The notes: a model not told the origin generated them from the letters alone. 64,000 bases of DNA from JAEYXS01 sp943367715 (GCA_943367715.1 CALRJY020000032.1:12610-76609), one strand, 5' to 3'; shown: positions 43,751 to 51,676, counted from the stretch's first letter. A program made the numbers and translations.

Positions 43751-43943
43751 CCTCGCGTTAGCGAGGATGGATTCTTAGCCACGGGCTTCAGCCCGTGGGA
43801 TATGGTTTATATGTATGCGTCACGTAGTGACGCAAGAAGAGAGATCACTGGCGGGCTTCTTCCGTCGCTACGCGACGGGAATTTTTCACGACCCACGGCG
43901 GCTTGAAAGCCGCCGCTAGGAATCTGGCGTGCCTAACAGCACG
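43751..43943. repeat. Array of five or more short hairpins
   Basis: CCTCGC-GTTA-GCGAGG (43751-43766), CCACGGGC-TTCA-GCCCGTGG (43779-43798), TGCGTCACGTAGTGACGCA (43816-43834), CCGTCGCTACGCGACGG (43862-43878), CGGCGGCTTGAAAGCCGCCG (43896-43915) and CGTGCCTAACAGCACG (43928-43943). The hairpins are spaced by 12-27 bases and have unrelated stems. They fill almost all of the gap between the seventh and eighth sulfatases; the remaining 100 bases hold nothing I can name. Confidence 0.87.
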
Positions 43944-44043
43944 GAAGTCCGGCAGTCCAAGAGCGTTCGCTTCGTGCGGGTTTGATAGCTTTTGGTGCAT
44001 CGCAGGGATTCCCTTTCGCCGCGATCTTTAGCACTCTCGGAGT

Positions 44044-45720
44044 ATGACCCTGCTGTTGAAACGAGTTCTCGCTTGTTTGTGCCTGTTGGCTTTTTCGTTC
44101 ACTGGATGGAGCGCGGATACGCGGCCGAATATCGTCATCATCATGGCGGATGATTTGGGGTTTTCGGATGTGGGGTGTTTCGGCGGAGAGATTCGGACGC
44201 CCAATATCGATTCGCTCGCGCAGAATGGGTTACGCTTCACGCAGTTTTACAATGCGGCACGGTGCTGTCCTACGCGGGCATCGCTGCTCACGGGGCAGTA
44301 TGCGCACAAGGTGGGTCTGGCGCGTAATGGGAACAGTCTCACGCGTAATGGGGCGACGATCGCGGAATTGCTTAAGGCGAATGGGTATCAGACGGCACTG
44401 TCCGGAAAGTGGCATCTTTCGTTCACGCCGGTGCTGCCGGAGAAGCATCAGATGTGGCTGGATCACCGCTTTGATGCGCAGCAGCCGTTTGCACCGCTGG
44501 ATTCTTATCCGGTGAGCCGTGGGTTTGATCGCCACTTCGGCATCGTGTGGGGAGTGATCAATTATTTCGATCCGTTCTCGCTCGTGGATGGGACCAATGC
44601 GGTGAAGGAAGTGCCCAAGGATTTTTACATCACGGATGCCATCACGGATCATGCGGTGAGCTATGTGCAGGACTTCGCCAAGGCGGAGAAGCCGTTCTTC
44701 CTCTATATGGCCCATTGTGGGCCGCACTGGCCTTTGCATGCGTTGCCGGAGGACATCGCCAAGTATCGCGATACGTATAAGGACGGCTGGCATGAACTGA
44801 GGAGGAAACGGTTTGAGAAGCAGAAGCAGTTGGGTCTGTTCGATCCGAAGAACACCACGTTGCCGCCGGTGCAAGGGAATGGGAAGGATTGGGATGCGCT
44901 CACACCGGAGGAGAAGAATTATCAGGCGGCTAAGATGGCGGTGCATGCGGCGATGGTGGACCGGCTGGATCAAGGCGTGGGCAAATTGATCGAGGCTTTA
45001 CGAGCGGCCAAGCAGCTCGACAACACGGTGATTATCTTCATGGCGGACAATGGGGCTTCGCCCGAGATACCGACGGTGCCGGGCTATGATCGGAATGCGT
45101 TCACGCGCGCGGGTGAGAAGCTGCGTTATGAGGCTGACGGCATTCCGGTGGAGTCCTTGGGCAAGGAGACGAGCTATACGGGCATCGGGTCGTATTGGGC
45201 GAATGCGGCGAACACGCCGTTCCGGTTTTGGAAAAAGGAATCGTATGAGGGCGGCGCGCATACGCCGATGATCGTGCATTGGCCGAAAGGTCTGAAGGCC
45301 AAGGGCGGCAGCACGACGGAACAAGCGGGACATGTGATTGATTTGCTGCCAACGTGTCTTGAGCTGGCGAAGGGCACTTATCCGGCAGAGTATCAGGGCA
45401 ACAAGTTGACGGCGTTGGATGGGCTTAGCCTGATGCCGGTTCTACAGGGCAAACAACGCACGACGCAGGAGGCGGTTTTCTTTGAGCATGAGAATGGGCG
45501 CGCGGTGCGTATGGGGGATTGGAAATTGGTGGCGCATTCACGGCCGCAAAGCCAGTGGGAGCTCTATAATTTGAAGGAGGACCGGACGGAGATGCGTAAT
45601 CTGGCGACATCGAATGAGGCGCAATTCAAATTGCTCAAGGATAGGTATGATGAGTGGTTTCGGGTGGTGGCGGAGCCGATGATACCGGGGGCACAGAAGG
45701 GGAAGAAGGGGCGGGAGTAA
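44044..45720 (+). CDS. S1-family sulfatase (arylsulfatase A-like), eighth of nine
   Basis: A 558-residue exported sulfatase (signal MTLLLKRVLACLCLLAFSFTGWSA). Metal pair DD at 36-37 (IIMADDLGFSDVGCFGG); formylglycine motif C74-C-P-T-R (RCCPTRASLLTGQYAHKVGLARNG). Close relative of the gene at 30228. KWHLSFTPVLP, FMADNGASPEIP and YEGGAHTPMIVHWPKG are also present. It begins after a 313-bp gap filled by palindromes, so it likely has its own promoter. Codons favour G. Confidence 0.93.
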   Translation: MTLLLKRVLACLCLLAFSFTGWSADTRPNIVIIMADDLGFSDVGCFGGEIRTPNIDSLAQNGLRFTQFYNAARCCPTRASLLTGQYAHKVGLARNGNSLTRNGATIAELLKANGYQTALSGKWHLSFTPVLPEKHQMWLDHRFDAQQPFAPLDSYPVSRGFDRHFGIVWGVINYFDPFSLVDGTNAVKEVPKDFYITDAITDHAVSYVQDFAKAEKPFFLYMAHCGPHWPLHALPEDIAKYRDTYKDGWHELRRKRFEKQKQLGLFDPKNTTLPPVQGNGKDWDALTPEEKNYQAAKMAVHAAMVDRLDQGVGKLIEALRAAKQLDNTVIIFMADNGASPEIPTVPGYDRNAFTRAGEKLRYEADGIPVESLGKETSYTGIGSYWANAANTPFRFWKKESYEGGAHTPMIVHWPKGLKAKGGSTTEQAGHVIDLLPTCLELAKGTYPAEYQGNKLTALDGLSLMPVLQGKQRTTQEAVFFEHENGRAVRMGDWKLVAHSRPQSQWELYNLKEDRTEMRNLATSNEAQFKLLKDRYDEWFRVVAEPMIPGAQKGKKGRE

Positions 45721-45781
45721 AGGTGGGGAGAGGTTCACCCACAATCAATTTTCAAGCTGAGTTTGCTTATGGAAGTCACCT

Positions 45782-45822
45782 TCCCCCTCACCCCTGCCCT
45801 CTCCCTTGGGGAGAGGGAGAAC
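45782..45822. repeat. CCCTCTCCC-type palindromic element
   Basis: Includes CCCTCTCCC TT GGGGAGAGGG (45797-45817) after CCCCTCACCCC. It matches the reverse complement of the element at 32058-32103 with a few changes. Confidence 0.8.
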
Positions 45823-45944
45823 ATTTGCGGCTGTTTGAGGGATTTGTGCGGTGCGGGCATGCGGCGCCTGGTCTCGCATGCCGTCAGAAATATTCTTTGT
45901 CACACGACTGACATTTTATTCTCACTTTATTCTTTCACGGTCCT

Positions 45945-46124
45945 GCGGGACATAGTCCCGCGGTCCATTCGAGAATTCGGGCCGTTAGATGCATTCCATC
46001 TCTCCCGTGCATGAATCGCACTTTCAGTGCTTCTGTTTTTCTCCCGACTTTACCTAGGCCGTTGGCCTAGGCTGGTATGAGGCCGGGCCTTTGGCCCTCG
46101 TTTCAGCAAGTCCCTGATGGGACT
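45945..46124. repeat. Array of five short hairpins before the S9 peptidase gene
   Basis: GCGGGACATAGTCCCGC (45945-45961), GCACTTTCAGTGC (46018-46030), CCTAGGCCGTTGGCCTAGG (46053-46071), GGGCCTTTGGCCC (46085-46097) and AGTCCCTGATGGGACT (46109-46124). Loops are 3-4 bases and stems unrelated. The last hairpin ends 59 bp before the peptidase start. Confidence 0.86.
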
Positions 46125-46183
46125 GGAGAACATCCGGCCACTTAGCGGTTGCAGTTCTGGGGGTATCGGCTAACACGTTTGGC

Positions 46184-48715
46184 ATGCGTTTTCCCGTTTT
46201 GTGGCTGGCAGGTGTCTGCTTGTTATCGATGGCGTGCATCGATCCGGTTTTTGCTCAGGGGAGCAAGGCGGATTATGAGCGGGCAGCGGGTTTGCGGCGG
46301 TTGACGGAGAACAAGGTGCTCAATATGCAGGTGGAGCCGCATTGGCTCAGCAATGGGGAGGATTTTTGGTATCGGCGGCAATTGCCGGATAATGCGCATG
46401 AATTCATTTTGGTGCGCAGTCTTAAGCGCACGCGGCTAATCGCGTTCGATCACGCCAAACTCACAGAGGCTTTGAGCAAGGCGGGCGTGAAGGACTTGAA
46501 GGCGGATCGCCTGCCGGTGGACCGGATCGAACCGGTGGATAAAAGCACAACGTTGGAACTCTTGATCAAGGGGAAGTGGTGGCAGTTCGATACGGCATCG
46601 AATGAGCTCAAGGCGTTGAACAAGGCAGCGCCCAAGCTGGTGGCAACCAGTGGCGGTAAAGGCACTTCGCGGAATGGTGGAGGAAGGGCGAACATCACGT
46701 TCGTCAATCGTTCCGGTGGTGAAGTGGAGCTTTTCTGGGTGGATACGGAGGGCAAGCAGAAGAGCTACGGGAAGCTGGCGGCGAATGGGGAGCGTGAGAT
46801 GGGGACCTTTGCGGGGCATGTGTGGCTGGTGACGGACAAGAATGGGAAATCACTCGGACAATTTGAGGCGACTTTGGAAAACGGCGTCGCGGAGATCACA
46901 GGCAATCCGCCGGCACCGGAAAAGGCGGCGGTCACGAAACCTCGCGGGGAATCGCCGGATGGCAAATGGGTGGCGTTCTACAAGAACAACAACGTGTGGG
47001 TGCGGGCCAAGGAGACGAAAGAGGAAACGGCGTTGAGCACGGATGGGACGGCGCAGGATAGCTACGGCGGTGCGTTTCATTGGTCGCCGGATTCGCAGAA
47101 ACTGGTGGTGCTGCGCACGAAGCAAGGGGGCGATCGCAAGGTGTATATGGTGGAGTCCTCGCCAAAGGACCAGCTACAGCCGAAGTTACAGGATTATAAT
47201 TATCTGAAGCCGGGCGATCCGATACCGCTGGCCAAGCCGCAGTTGTTCCATCTCGCCACGAAGAAGCAGATTCCGGTGAGCGAGGAGTTGTTTCCGAATC
47301 CGTGGAGTGTGACTCAGATGGCGTGGGCGCCGGATTCGCGGGAGTTCAGTTTTCTCTACAATCAGCGCGGGCATCAGGTGCTGCGGCTCTTGGGCATCAA
47401 CGCGGAGAGCGGCGCGGTGCGGACAATCATCAATGAGGAGAGCACTACGTTCATCGATTACTCAGGGAAGCTGTATCTGCATCGCGTGGAGAAAACGGGT
47501 GAGCTGATCTGGATGTCGGAGCGGGATGGGTGGAATCATCTGTATCTCTATGACCCGGCCACGGGCTCGGTGAAGAATCAGATCACGAAGGGTGACTTCG
47601 TGGTGCGCGGCGTGGAAAAAGTGGATGATGCCACACGGCGAATCTGGTTTCGCGCGGGAGGATTCCGGAAGGATGAGGACCCTTATTACGTGCAATATCT
47701 ACGGGTGGATTTCGATGGCAATGGGTTGACGCCATTGACTGAGGGGGATGGGACACACGAAATCACTTATTCGCCGAACGGACGGTTTCATCTGGATACG
47801 TGGTCGCGCGTGGATCAAGCGCCGGTGACGACGTTGCGCAACAGCGAGAGAGGCACGCTGGCTGTGGCGTTGGAGACGGCGGATGAGAAGCCGTTGCTCG
47901 CCACGGGATGGAAGGCGCCGGAGCGGTTTGTGGCGAAGGGGCGTGATGGTGCGACGGATATTTACGGCATCATCATCCGGCCGACAAATTTTGATCCGGC
48001 GAAGAAGTATCCGGTGATCGAGAACATTTATGCAGGACCGCACGGGGCGTTTGTGCCGAAGGATTTTCGCGCGTATTACGGGATGCAGGAGATCGCGGAG
48101 CTGGGGTTCATCGTGGTGCAGATCGACGGGATGGGGACGAATTTCCGCTCGCGCAAGTTTCATGATGTGTGCTGGCAGAACCTGGGCGATTCGGGTTTTC
48201 CGGATCGCATCTTGTGGTTGAAGGCGGCGGCGAAGAAGCATCCATCGATGGACCTCGCGCGCGTGGGCATCTACGGCGGGTCGGCGGGTGGGCAGAGTTC
48301 TACGCGGGCACTGCTGGCGCATGGAGATTTTTACAAGGCGGCGGTGTCGGACTGTGGGTGTCATGACAATCGCATGGATAAGATCTGGTGGAATGAGCAG
48401 TGGATGGGCTGGCCGGTGGGGCCGCATTACGCGGAGCAATCGAACGTGACGCAGGCGCACAAACTCCAGGGCAAACTCATGCTGGTGGTGGGCGAACTGG
48501 ATCGCAACGTGGACCCGGCCTCAACGATGCAGGTGGCGAACGCGCTGCAGAAGGCGGACAAGGATTTTGAGCTGCTCATCATCACGGGTGCGGGTCATGG
48601 GAGTGCGGAGACGCCGTATGGACGGAGACGGCGGCAGGATTTTTTTGTGCGGCATTTGCTGGGGGTGGAGCCGCGGTGGGTCGGAGTTAAGGCAACCGCA
48701 GATGGGCGCAAATAA
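46184..48715 (+). CDS. Exported S9 prolyl-oligopeptidase/DPP-IV-like peptidase with a VHL-beta-like insert
   Basis: An 843-residue serine peptidase; signal peptide MRFPVLWLAGVCLLSMACIDPVFAQ. A DPP-IV-type beta-propeller covers about 35-590 and the alpha/beta-hydrolase domain about 610-840. The catalytic triad is Ser700 (GIYGGSAGGQS), Asp773 (GELDRNVDPAS) and His805 (ITGAGHGSAE). Between propeller strands, at about 170-232, sits a segment ITFVNRSGGEVELFWVDTEGKQKSYGKL...MGTFAGHVWLV that matches the beta domain of the von Hippel-Lindau protein, including W185, Y195, H212 and W214. The family cleaves after Pro in small peptides. The last ten residues come from a 10-bp periodic repeat. It stands alone after the sulfatase run, with its own likely promoter. 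Confidence 0.93.
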   Translation: MRFPVLWLAGVCLLSMACIDPVFAQGSKADYERAAGLRRLTENKVLNMQVEPHWLSNGEDFWYRRQLPDNAHEFILVRSLKRTRLIAFDHAKLTEALSKAGVKDLKADRLPVDRIEPVDKSTTLELLIKGKWWQFDTASNELKALNKAAPKLVATSGGKGTSRNGGGRANITFVNRSGGEVELFWVDTEGKQKSYGKLAANGEREMGTFAGHVWLVTDKNGKSLGQFEATLENGVAEITGNPPAPEKAAVTKPRGESPDGKWVAFYKNNNVWVRAKETKEETALSTDGTAQDSYGGAFHWSPDSQKLVVLRTKQGGDRKVYMVESSPKDQLQPKLQDYNYLKPGDPIPLAKPQLFHLATKKQIPVSEELFPNPWSVTQMAWAPDSREFSFLYNQRGHQVLRLLGINAESGAVRTIINEESTTFIDYSGKLYLHRVEKTGELIWMSERDGWNHLYLYDPATGSVKNQITKGDFVVRGVEKVDDATRRIWFRAGGFRKDEDPYYVQYLRVDFDGNGLTPLTEGDGTHEITYSPNGRFHLDTWSRVDQAPVTTLRNSERGTLAVALETADEKPLLATGWKAPERFVAKGRDGATDIYGIIIRPTNFDPAKKYPVIENIYAGPHGAFVPKDFRAYYGMQEIAELGFIVVQIDGMGTNFRSRKFHDVCWQNLGDSGFPDRILWLKAAAKKHPSMDLARVGIYGGSAGGQSSTRALLAHGDFYKAAVSDCGCHDNRMDKIWWNEQWMGWPVGPHYAEQSNVTQAHKLQGKLMLVVGELDRNVDPASTMQVANALQKADKDFELLIITGAGHGSAETPYGRRRRQDFFVRHLLGVEPRWVGVKATADGRK

Positions 48716-48724
48716 ACGCAGATG
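48694..48724. repeat. Degenerate 10-bp periodic repeat at the 3' end of the S9 gene
   Basis: Reads AACCGCAGAT GGGCGCAAAT AAACGCAGAT G, three 10-base units. The stop codon and last residues of the peptidase lie within it. A related block is at 51641-51676. Confidence 0.7.
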
Positions 48725-48756
48725 ATGGGGAAATCAATCAGACTAAAGAGTGGCCG

Positions 48757-49653
48757 CTAAATCTTGGGTAAGCGAGGTGCTGGCACAACCGGATCTTTTT
48801 CACCTGCCATCCGCCAATGTTTCCCGTCAATTCTAGCAACCCCTATTCCCGGTTTTGACGCGAGCACGACACGTATTGGAACGGATTCTCCGCGTTGCGG
48901 AATTGTTACGCCCAGCGCGGCAGCAATTTTCACATGGGAATCATATTGCCCTAAAATGATGATGCCTTCTGGTTGAAGCTTTGTGCGTGCTCCTCCATTT
49001 GCGCGCACGCGCTTCATGTAATCATCCTGCTGGGCGACTGTAGCAACGGTAGCTCTACCGATAGCCAAACCCAATGCTGCGCGGAAGAGTTCGTTGATAC
49101 GTTGTTGCCCTGATTCTGGAGCCATGATCCTGGCCACGGTATCTGCAGGTAACTGCAACAGGACATTGGGTGGTAAAGGAGCGTTTTTGCGTAACCATCT
49201 AATGGCGCTACGGCCTGCGGGATTAAGAGTCTTCTTTCCGTCCCTGTTTTCACCGGTATTCAGGTGATCTTCGCTGGCACGGACCAAGCCCATATTCCAA
49301 GTTGGGGTTGCGGTATCTTCTGCTGACAGCAACAGACAAAGATGGTTGCGAGCTTCAGGTGGAATCATCCAGGCACCCATTTTCTGAGAGTATTTGCAAT
49401 CCACCTCAATCCCCTCAATTTGGTAATCCAACTCCTTTCCATCAGCGAATTCGAACTCTCTTTGCAGGTTGATCTCCACCAGAGTGCCACAGTGGGTCTT
49501 TTCTGTCTTGTAGAGCTGATCCCAATGGTAGCGGCGTGTCCGCTGTCCATCGTAGAGCTGGTCAAAAGTGGATCTCAACACATCAGAGGTCCGAATTCCA
49601 TGCGGGTCTGTGGATTGCAGGGATTGAAACACCTTCTCCAATTCTTCATCCAT
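48757..49653 (-). CDS. NaeI-like type II restriction endonuclease
   Basis: A 298-residue endonuclease. It keeps the NaeI active-site set with the same spacing as the known enzyme (E70/D86/D95/K97 in NaeI): E60 (GTLVEINLQREF), D76 (LDYQIEG), D85 and K87 (VDCKYSQ). The segment TFDQLYDGQR (29-38) matches the ligase-like region of NaeI, with Leu33 in the place of the ligase lysine (LYDG). NaeI cuts GCCGGC and binds a second copy as effector; similar specificity is likely but not shown. It follows the C-protein-like regulator by 7 bp and probably shares its transcript. Codon use is less G-rich than in the neighbouring sulfatases. Confidence 0.9.
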   Translation of the reverse strand: MDEELEKVFQSLQSTDPHGIRTSDVLRSTFDQLYDGQRTRRYHWDQLYKTEKTHCGTLVEINLQREFEFADGKELDYQIEGIEVDCKYSQKMGAWMIPPEARNHLCLLLSAEDTATPTWNMGLVRASEDHLNTGENRDGKKTLNPAGRSAIRWLRKNAPLPPNVLLQLPADTVARIMAPESGQQRINELFRAALGLAIGRATVATVAQQDDYMKRVRANGGARTKLQPEGIIILGQYDSHVKIAAALGVTIPQRGESVPIRVVLASKPGIGVARIDGKHWRMAGEKDPVVPAPRLPKI

Positions 49654-49660
49654 AAATGTG

Positions 49661-49906
49661 CTATTTGGATGATGCCGTCTTTGGGTTCACGGCTTCCTCA
49701 ATCAATCGCGGAAGACTTACTTTCAGCGCCTTGGCAATTTTCGCAGATGCATCCAAGGTGGGATTCCGAACTCCCCTTTCGACCATACTGATATAGGTGG
49801 GATGAAGTCCGGCCTGTTCAGCCAGACGTTCTTGAGACAGGCCAGCTTCTATCCGGCGACGACGAACGGCTATTCCGAACTGTTTGGAAACGCTGGAACT
49901 TGGCAT
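49661..49906 (-). CDS. Controller (C) protein-like XRE-family regulator of the NaeI-like system
   Basis: An 81-residue helix-turn-helix protein (start ATG 49906; the codon before is TTG). The HTH covers about 10-65 (FGIAVRRRRIEAGLSQERLAEQAGLHPTYISMVERGVRNPTLDASAKIAKAL), including the typical SQERLA and YISMVERGVRNPTL helices. Its size, position just before the nuclease gene and a palindromic operator 31-47 bases upstream of its start fit a C protein, which activates its own gene and the nuclease gene so that cutting starts after methylation. The short Ser/Lys tail is not conserved. A general XRE regulator is the alternative. Confidence 0.85.
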   Translation of the reverse strand: MPSSSVSKQFGIAVRRRRIEAGLSQERLAEQAGLHPTYISMVERGVRNPTLDASAKIAKALKVSLPRLIEEAVNPKTASSK

Positions 49907-49936
49907 CAAAGGTCTTGTGCCATTTGAGCTGTGCAG

Positions 49937-49953
49937 AGTCTATAGACTATAGT
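49937..49953 (-). promoter_or_regulatory. C-box-like operator before the C gene
   Basis: The plus-strand sequence is AGTCTATAGACTATAGT. It contains a perfect 12-bp palindrome AGTCTATAGACT and an overlapping 8-bp palindrome ACTATAGT, the GACT-ATAGTC-like style of known C-boxes. It ends 31 bases before the C gene's start, the usual position. Confidence 0.75.
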
Positions 49954-50024
49954 ATGTGAGCACCTTAAGCAGACCACGGCTAATCACCGCGGTAAGACAC
50001 CTCGGGGATGTAGAGGAATCAGGC

Positions 50025-51032
50025 TCAATGAGCCAATACGCGATCTGACAGACGCGTAAAGAGTGTTTCCTCAGAAATCGCTCGGCTCGATGCCCGGCGC
50101 ATATTGAGGGCATTGATGATGGACAGGCCGACACGTCGGGCGACCAGTGGGGGAAAAGCATTGCCGACTTGACGGTATGCCCAAGTTTTTCCTCCGCTAA
50201 ACTGCCATTCATCTGGAAAGCTTTGAATGCGAGCCACCATCTGAACCGTAAGACGAGGCAACTTATCCTCGGGGTAGGCAGCATCTGGGGCGGCATCGGC
50301 AATCCCGATTCCATCGACGCCCAATTTGCGCCATTGAAGTTTTGCGCGCGTAGGTCCCAAGTCAGGGCCACCATGCTTCTTGGAGCCGCCTACGACGGTC
50401 GGAGCGATGCTGTTAGCCTTTTTAGCCCATGACGCCGCACCCGCCCAGCCATTCGCCCCCATCAAATCAACCAACACTTCGCCTACTGACTCGCTGTGCT
50501 TGCTTTTGATCGGCCACTGAAAAAACTCAGCCTCGCGGGGAGGCAATGCCACCAAGACAAATCGAGGGCGGAGTTGTGGAACTCCAAAGTCAGAGGCCTG
50601 AAGAATCTGCCACTGGGGCTCATAACCCAGGCGTGAAAGCTTTCTCAGCAAATCTGCCCGGTAAGAGGCAAACTTGGCCGTCGCGAGACCGGGTACGTTC
50701 TCGAAAAGGACAGCGCGAGGCTTGATCCGGCTCACCAGTTCAAGAGCCGTAGGGAACATGTCCCTTTCGTCGTCTGCACCCAACTGCTTGCTGGCGATGC
50801 TAAAGGGCGGACAAGGAACGCCAGCGGCGAGGAGATCGACGCCAGTAAAATCTTGATGCCTAAGATTGCGGATGTCTTGCTGGATGACATTCCAGTGGGG
50901 CCGGTTTTTGCGCAGAGTCGTGCAGGCTTGCGGCTCAAACTCAACGGCCCCCGCATGATTGAAGCCAGCCATCTCCAAGCCGAGGGCCTGACCACCACCG
51001 CCGGCGCAAAGTTCTAAGACAGCAAGACTCAT
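50025..51032 (-). CDS. DNA (cytosine-5)-methyltransferase of the NaeI-like system
   Basis: A 335-residue C5-cytosine methyltransferase. Motif I: LELCAGGGGQALGLEMAGF (6-24); motif IV: GVPCPPFS with catalytic Cys74; motif VI: FENVPGL (110-116); motif VIII: QLRPR (153-157); motif IX/X: RLTVQMVARIQSFPDEWQF and RQVGNAFPPLVARRVG. The variable target-recognition region between about 200 and 260 is short. It protects host DNA from the nuclease encoded downstream. It is encoded first, 118 bp upstream of the C gene; the C-box lies between them, so methylase expression can be independent of C. Met 51032 is the only plausible start. Confidence 0.92.
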   Translation of the reverse strand: MSLAVLELCAGGGGQALGLEMAGFNHAGAVEFEPQACTTLRKNRPHWNVIQQDIRNLRHQDFTGVDLLAAGVPCPPFSIASKQLGADDERDMFPTALELVSRIKPRAVLFENVPGLATAKFASYRADLLRKLSRLGYEPQWQILQASDFGVPQLRPRFVLVALPPREAEFFQWPIKSKHSESVGEVLVDLMGANGWAGAASWAKKANSIAPTVVGGSKKHGGPDLGPTRAKLQWRKLGVDGIGIADAAPDAAYPEDKLPRLTVQMVARIQSFPDEWQFSGGKTWAYRQVGNAFPPLVARRVGLSIINALNMRRASSRAISEETLFTRLSDRVLAH

Positions 51033-51640
51033 GTAAAGGTAGTTGAACTGATTTGAAGTGTGACATCAAGCGGGTACGGTTACGCGACGGCAAGTCGGGG
51101 CATGGTGCATGCACGGCATATGCTTACGTTCCACAGAAAAAAACTTTGTTTGCAATTAATTGGGCGACAAAGGATTAGAAATTATGAACTGGTTTTTCAG
51201 AAAAAGTGATTGATGATTGCGGGGTTTTTGATATGGTTTCAAGTGCTGGCAGCTCGCTGCTGGTAAAGGACGGGTGAACGGTGGTTGTGCTCTTTCGGAG
51301 CGGTAGACAGCCACTAGAGAATCCCAAGTCATCAAACATATCGATGTGATGTATGGCATGGTTATGTCCTGCGTTGGCGGGGAGGTGACGATCCTTATGG
51401 AGTCATTGCGGATATGTGAGTGTATCGGGCGTATGGATCAGGGCTCGTAAGCCGGAGGGGGAACGGGACGTCGGTCAGTCTAGGATAGATGAGACCGGGG
51501 AATCTCCAGTAGCCACTGCGGAACCGGCCTGGCTTTGGACAGGCGCTCAATCTGAAGTCCCAATCGTAGGGAGGGAGGAAACGATACAACACAGGGGTCG
51601 GATGGTTTCATTGCTCTTTGACATAGTTTCCTTCTGTTTA

Positions 51641-51676
51641 ACCACAGATGGACACGGATGAACATAGATGGAGACG
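51641..51676. repeat. Degenerate 10-bp periodic repeat (ACACAGATG type)
   Basis: Reads ACCACAGATG GACACGGATG AACATAGATG GAGACG, about 3.5 units. Consensus is RACACRGATG, close to the block at 48694. Confidence 0.75.

Larger units (their letters stand above)
45721..46183. other. Intergenic stretch with two palindromic elements
   Basis: 463 bases between the eighth sulfatase and the S9 peptidase. It contains a CCCTCTCCC-type element (45782-45822) and a hairpin array (45945-46124), listed separately. The rest (45830-45940) shows only a GCATGCGGCG...CGCATGC pairing. No gene is supported. Confidence 0.7.
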
